A DNA stretch of 57,832 bases from contig QFXI01000030.1 of assembly GCA_003402315.1 (NCBI GenBank), forward strand, positions 1 through 57,832. The letters run 5' to 3'. Below the pieces are notes generated by a model. The model was not told the DNA's origin and did no database searches. It saw only the letters and a program-made list of their open reading frames with translations. Each line of letters opens with the position of its first letter. Position 1 is the stretch's first letter. Positions 55,294 through 57,832 of this stretch are shown piece after piece. The position numbers and the translations under genes were made by a program. The stretch is from Candidatus Nitrotoga sp. LAW (GTDB lineage Bacteria > Pseudomonadota > Gammaproteobacteria > Burkholderiales > Gallionellaceae).

Positions 55294-55758
55294 ATGAAAG
55301 GCAATGCAGACATTATTCAGTTTCTCAATCGTCAACTAAAACACGAGCTGACTGCCATTAACCAGTATTTCCTTCATGCGCGCATGTACAAGAACTGGGG
55401 CTTCAATAGCCTGGGCAAGCATGAGTATGATGAATCTATTGAGGAGATGAAGCACGCTGACATGCTGTTAGAACGCGTTTTATTTCTGGAAGGCCTACCT
55501 AATTTGCAGGAACTTGGCAAGCTGATGATCGGCGAAAAAGCCGAGGAGTGCGTGGCCTGCGATCTCAAGCTAGAAGTGGCCGCACGTGAAAATTTGGTCG
55601 CCGCGATGGCCGCGTGCGAAAAAGCTAACGATTATGTATCCCGCGAAATTTTTAAAAAAATTCTGGAAGACACCGAAGAACACATTGATTGGCTGGAAAC
55701 CCAGCTGGACGTAATGCAAAAAGTCGGCATCCAGAATTGGCTACAAAGCCAGATGTAG
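55294..55758 (+). CDS. bfr: Bacterioferritin
   Basis: Bfr forms a 24-subunit shell that oxidises and stores iron. In the 154-residue product Glu18, Glu51, His54, Glu94 and His130 match ferroxidase ligands of E. coli Bfr, and Met52 is the heme ligand. The residue at E. coli Glu127 is Thr here (EDTEEH), although Glu128 and Glu129 follow. I believe this variant occurs in other betaproteobacterial Bfrs, so it may be a family trait. The gene starts after AAGGAAG, 10 bases behind bfd, and ends in a terminator. Confidence 0.96.
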   Translation: MKGNADIIQFLNRQLKHELTAINQYFLHARMYKNWGFNSLGKHEYDESIEEMKHADMLLERVLFLEGLPNLQELGKLMIGEKAEECVACDLKLEVAARENLVAAMAACEKANDYVSREIFKKILEDTEEHIDWLETQLDVMQKVGIQNWLQSQM

Positions 55759-55771
55759 CATGCCATTATCG

Positions 55772-55802
55772 CCGCTGACACCCCCCGGTCAGCGGTTTTT
55801 TA
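55772..55802 (+). terminator. Rho-independent terminator after bfr
   Basis: CCGCTGAC (55772-55779) pairs with GTCAGCGG (55788-55795), followed by TTTTTTAT. It lies 13 bases beyond the bfr stop and closes the bfd-bfr unit. Confidence 0.9.
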
Positions 55803-55861
55803 TAGTCAGTGCCCATTAACTCAATGCGCTGAATTGCCCAAAGAACATCATCTCCGTAGCG

Positions 55862-57304
55862 TCAATATTTAACGCGTACCCGATAAGTCAATGTAGCCTT
55901 GCTGTCAGCGGGTACCGCCACTTTCCATTCTGCCATGCCGGATGTCACTTTAGTATGAGGTTGAGATTCGGATATCATCGTCCAGTCACCTGGCATGGGT
56001 TCCCGTACCACCACTGTGACTGACTCGTTCTTGGCATTCTTCAATACGATCTGATAGGCACTTTCGAAGATGTTACTAGTACGCCCAGTTCCAGCCAGTT
56101 TCTGAAAATCTGTCTGTTTCTTGTCGGCTGTTACATCAAATGCATCCCCCAATTTCAGGCGAATAGGCTCATTTTTAGGTGTGTGGTTAATTTGATCTTC
56201 ACCTACAAATTGGGCATTGCCCTGAGCATCTTTTTTGTAAACCCGGATTACCCCCTTGGGTAGCGGAATCCCTAAGCCCTCGCCCTTGTTTTGAAATTCT
56301 ACAAAGACCCCCACTTTAAGCTTCTGGCCAAGATCTCCATACTGTCCAGAGTAATAGTAATTCGCGCCTGCCAACAAAAACTCTTTATTTATGGGTACAC
56401 TGGATGCCGACATCAGCGCTACCTGCTTGGTCTGGTTCTCCATTAATGTCGTAGCGCGTTGCAGCGTATAAAGATGATATTCAAACAATGATTCTTCTTT
56501 CATTTCCTCCGCATCTGCCATTTTCGACGTCATTGCCATCATATTGCGCGAAATGGATTGCGGTTGGCGCACCCGGTTCAGGTCACCGGCAACCAGTTGC
56601 AACTTGGCATTTGGATACACTGCCCCACTTTGATTGGTCAGCGTGACCAATCCATTGAGATCAAGGCGATCATCACGTTCATTTAATTCAGCCACATAAT
56701 CAGCGCGCCACGATAGTCCAGTAGTCAAATAGGAAAGTTCAAGATTTTGTTCGCCCACAACAGGGTTAATAAGTGAGACAACCAGAGTAGGTTTATCGCG
56801 TAAATTCTCCGGAACACCGGAGAATGCCAAGCGACCAGGGACGCCGGTCTCTATACGGTCGGCAAATTTAAGTACGGTACCCCCATTGGTTGCAAGCACC
56901 GTAGCTATTTCCCTAAGTTCCGTACCAGTGGCTGGATTAGTCCGAATTACTGTCACCTCTTTGTTAAGATATTTCTCCAACAATTTTTGCGGCGTCAACA
57001 GATCAAAATCAAAATTTTGCTCCTGCAAGCGGAACCCGTCGGGATTGGTGAAATTACGCAATAGCGCCGTCTCGGGGCGTATTTGAGCGGAAACTTCACG
57101 CCAGGCCAGTTTATTAAAATCACGATCCAGTTTTACCCTACGTGCATCTTTAATTAAAGCCAAGTTGTCGTTATAAATCGTGACAGCTACTTCCTTTTGA
57201 TCTGACATCGTCGTAATTTTTTCGTCCCGGGGAGCGGCAACCCCATTCAAAGACGCTAATAGGGAACCCACTACAATCATTTTTGCAATTGATATCCTTG
57301 GCAT
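55862..57304 (-). CDS. DUF4139 domain protein, secreted
   Basis: The 480-residue product starts with a signal-peptide-like segment (MPRISIAKMIVVGSLLASLNGVAA). The rest matches secreted DUF4139 proteins: VAVTIYNDNLALIKDARRV near the N terminus, LSYLTTGLSWRADYVAEL, GLVTLTNQSGAVYPNAKLQLVAGD (quoted in part), VFVEFQNKGEGLGIPLPKGVIR and the C-terminal VVVREPMPGDWTMISES and ATLTYRVRVKY. Function is unknown. The start codon ATG 57304 is preceded by AAAGGGGAA. A convergent terminator separates it from bfr. Confidence 0.87.
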   Translation of the reverse strand: MPRISIAKMIVVGSLLASLNGVAAPRDEKITTMSDQKEVAVTIYNDNLALIKDARRVKLDRDFNKLAWREVSAQIRPETALLRNFTNPDGFRLQEQNFDFDLLTPQKLLEKYLNKEVTVIRTNPATGTELREIATVLATNGGTVLKFADRIETGVPGRLAFSGVPENLRDKPTLVVSLINPVVGEQNLELSYLTTGLSWRADYVAELNERDDRLDLNGLVTLTNQSGAVYPNAKLQLVAGDLNRVRQPQSISRNMMAMTSKMADAEEMKEESLFEYHLYTLQRATTLMENQTKQVALMSASSVPINKEFLLAGANYYYSGQYGDLGQKLKVGVFVEFQNKGEGLGIPLPKGVIRVYKKDAQGNAQFVGEDQINHTPKNEPIRLKLGDAFDVTADKKQTDFQKLAGTGRTSNIFESAYQIVLKNAKNESVTVVVREPMPGDWTMISESQPHTKVTSGMAEWKVAVPADSKATLTYRVRVKY

Positions 57305-57742
57305 TTAATTTCCCCTTTATAGTTTGCAAAACAGATTCAAGTTCGGAGTGCAACCGCTATTGATCCGGCACAGTAAAGCATTAACGCCTATTGATTCGGC
57401 CAGGAATTGCTTTTTGATTCATAAGCACGTTTCTCGCATTCCATGAAGTTATCAACCCTTTTGTTGTAGCTGATGATATGCCTTATTTTATTGTTTTTTT
57501 TAAGAAGATGGGAGATAACCCCTCAGCAAAACCCACCGTTTCACCTTTCCAGCAAAGCAATTTGCCCGCACTCTCCGCAACAGAAATCATAACTAATTAT
57601 TGATGTTGAAACGGGAGCGTTTCAGATGGAAAATTCTGGGCCGAAATCGACGGAAAAAGGGTTTTTCTACAGCGTCAACTTAGAGCTAAGGGGCTGCCGC
57701 GCTTTTCGGCAGGAATCTTCCCCCAATAAAATTGACACCTGA
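57305..57742. other. Intergenic region between the DUF4139 gene and an IS3 element
   Basis: No gene is seen in about 440 bases. The left part probably holds the promoter of the minus-strand DUF4139 gene. The right part, from about 57600 (GGGTTTTTCTACAGCGTCAA at about 57659), has the look of mobile-element flanks but I cannot assign it. The IS3 terminal repeat probably lies near 57715-57740. Confidence 0.4.
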
Positions 57743-57832
57743 TTAAGCCAACTGGTTTTCATACGTTGCTGGCGACTCGTAGTTTAACGACGAGTGCATT
57801 CTACTGTGGTTATAGAAAGGAAAGTAGCTGCG
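57743..57832 (-). CDS. IS3-family transposase OrfB, C-terminal end (cut by window edge)
   Basis: The last 29 codons of an open frame, ending at TAA 57743-57745, read YFPFYNHSRMHSSLNYESPA and TYENQLA. This is the familiar C-terminal sequence of IS3-family OrfB (FYNxxRxHSSLGYxSPxxYE). The frame is open to the window edge, so this copy may be intact, unlike the three decayed relics elsewhere. The catalytic region lies beyond the window. Confidence 0.85.
   Translation of the reverse strand, partial: RSYFPFYNHSRMHSSLNYESPATYENQLA

Noticed and set aside
1-57832. CRISPR array, tRNA, rRNA or prophage region
   Set aside because: No regularly spaced repeats were seen, no cloverleaf-like tRNA was recognised by eye, there is no rRNA sequence, and the only phage-named product is a chromosomal YvlD-like membrane protein. 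A tRNA scan would be decisive for small tRNA genes.

Overview
The window looks like a stretch of betaproteobacterial chromosome, most plausibly Nitrosomonadales/Gallionellaceae-like. This placement is inferred from gene content and order, not from a database search. The pointers are an S-adenosylhomocysteine riboswitch in front of ahcY, the block yqgE-ruvX-pyrB-pyrC' with a dihydroorotase-like protein that lacks its metal site, the block yggS-proC-yggT-yggU divergent from pilT-pilU, uvrA divergent from an MFS gene and ssb, and a bfd-bfr pair. Nearly all genes are housekeeping or conserved accessory genes. I see no rRNA, tRNA, CRISPR array, prophage or conjugative module.

Layout. 1-1630: a decayed IS5-family element. 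1.8-4.6 kb: methyl-cycle genes (SAH riboswitch, ahcY, a small membrane protein, metF). 4.65-7.9 kb: yqgE, ruvX, pyrB and the non-catalytic pyrC'. 8.1-13.6 kb: signalling locus with a hybrid histidine kinase, the wreck of a single-domain response regulator, and a REC-GAF-GGDEF-EAL protein. 13.9-16.5 kb: oligopeptidase A and a periplasmic glutaredoxin-like protein. 16.6-21.3 kb: yggU, yggT, proC and yggS on the minus strand, with pilT-pilU divergent. 21.5-23.8 kb: phoU, rpiA and a methyltransferase. 24-25.9 kb: an ExbB/ExbD pair with an unusual proline-rich third protein. 26.5-29 kb: moaA and moeA. 29-31.4 kb: an accessory patch with an ankyrin protein, an IS3 orfA relic and an Ala-rich lipoprotein. 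31.4-36.2 kb: ssb, MFS transporter and uvrA. 36.2-38.3 kb: an orphan secreted protein and an IS3 orfB relic. 38.4-41.6 kb: guaA and guaB. 41.7-45.5 kb: a hydrolase/membrane-protein pair, two tandem DUF1566 genes and a VOC protein. 45.5-50.3 kb: RIO-type kinase, htpG, a dispersed palindromic repeat, an unknown membrane-anchored protein and a HIT protein. 50.3-54.7 kb: a D-ribulose-kinase-like FGGY kinase, ppa, an ABC-2 exporter and queD. 54.9-55.8 kb: a Fur-box-like site, bfd and bfr. 55.8-57.3 kb: a DUF4139 protein. The window ends inside what looks like an intact IS3-family transposase.

How the parts relate. AhcY removes SAH and feeds homocysteine to the methylation cycle, MetF supplies methyl-THF, and the riboswitch would raise ahcY expression when SAH accumulates. 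PyrB probably needs PyrC' as a structural partner, so true dihydroorotase must be encoded elsewhere. The kinase and the c-di-GMP protein probably form one pathway that has lost its middle, CheY-like gene here. Bfd and Bfr form an iron storage and release pair under probable Fur control.

I found no convincing wholly new multi-gene system. The best candidates for undescribed biology are the ExbB/ExbD locus with its non-TonB third subunit, the orphan secreted protein at 36.5 kb, the lipoprotein-hydrolase plus Cys-loop membrane protein pair at 42-43 kb, and the membrane-anchored protein at 48.7 kb.
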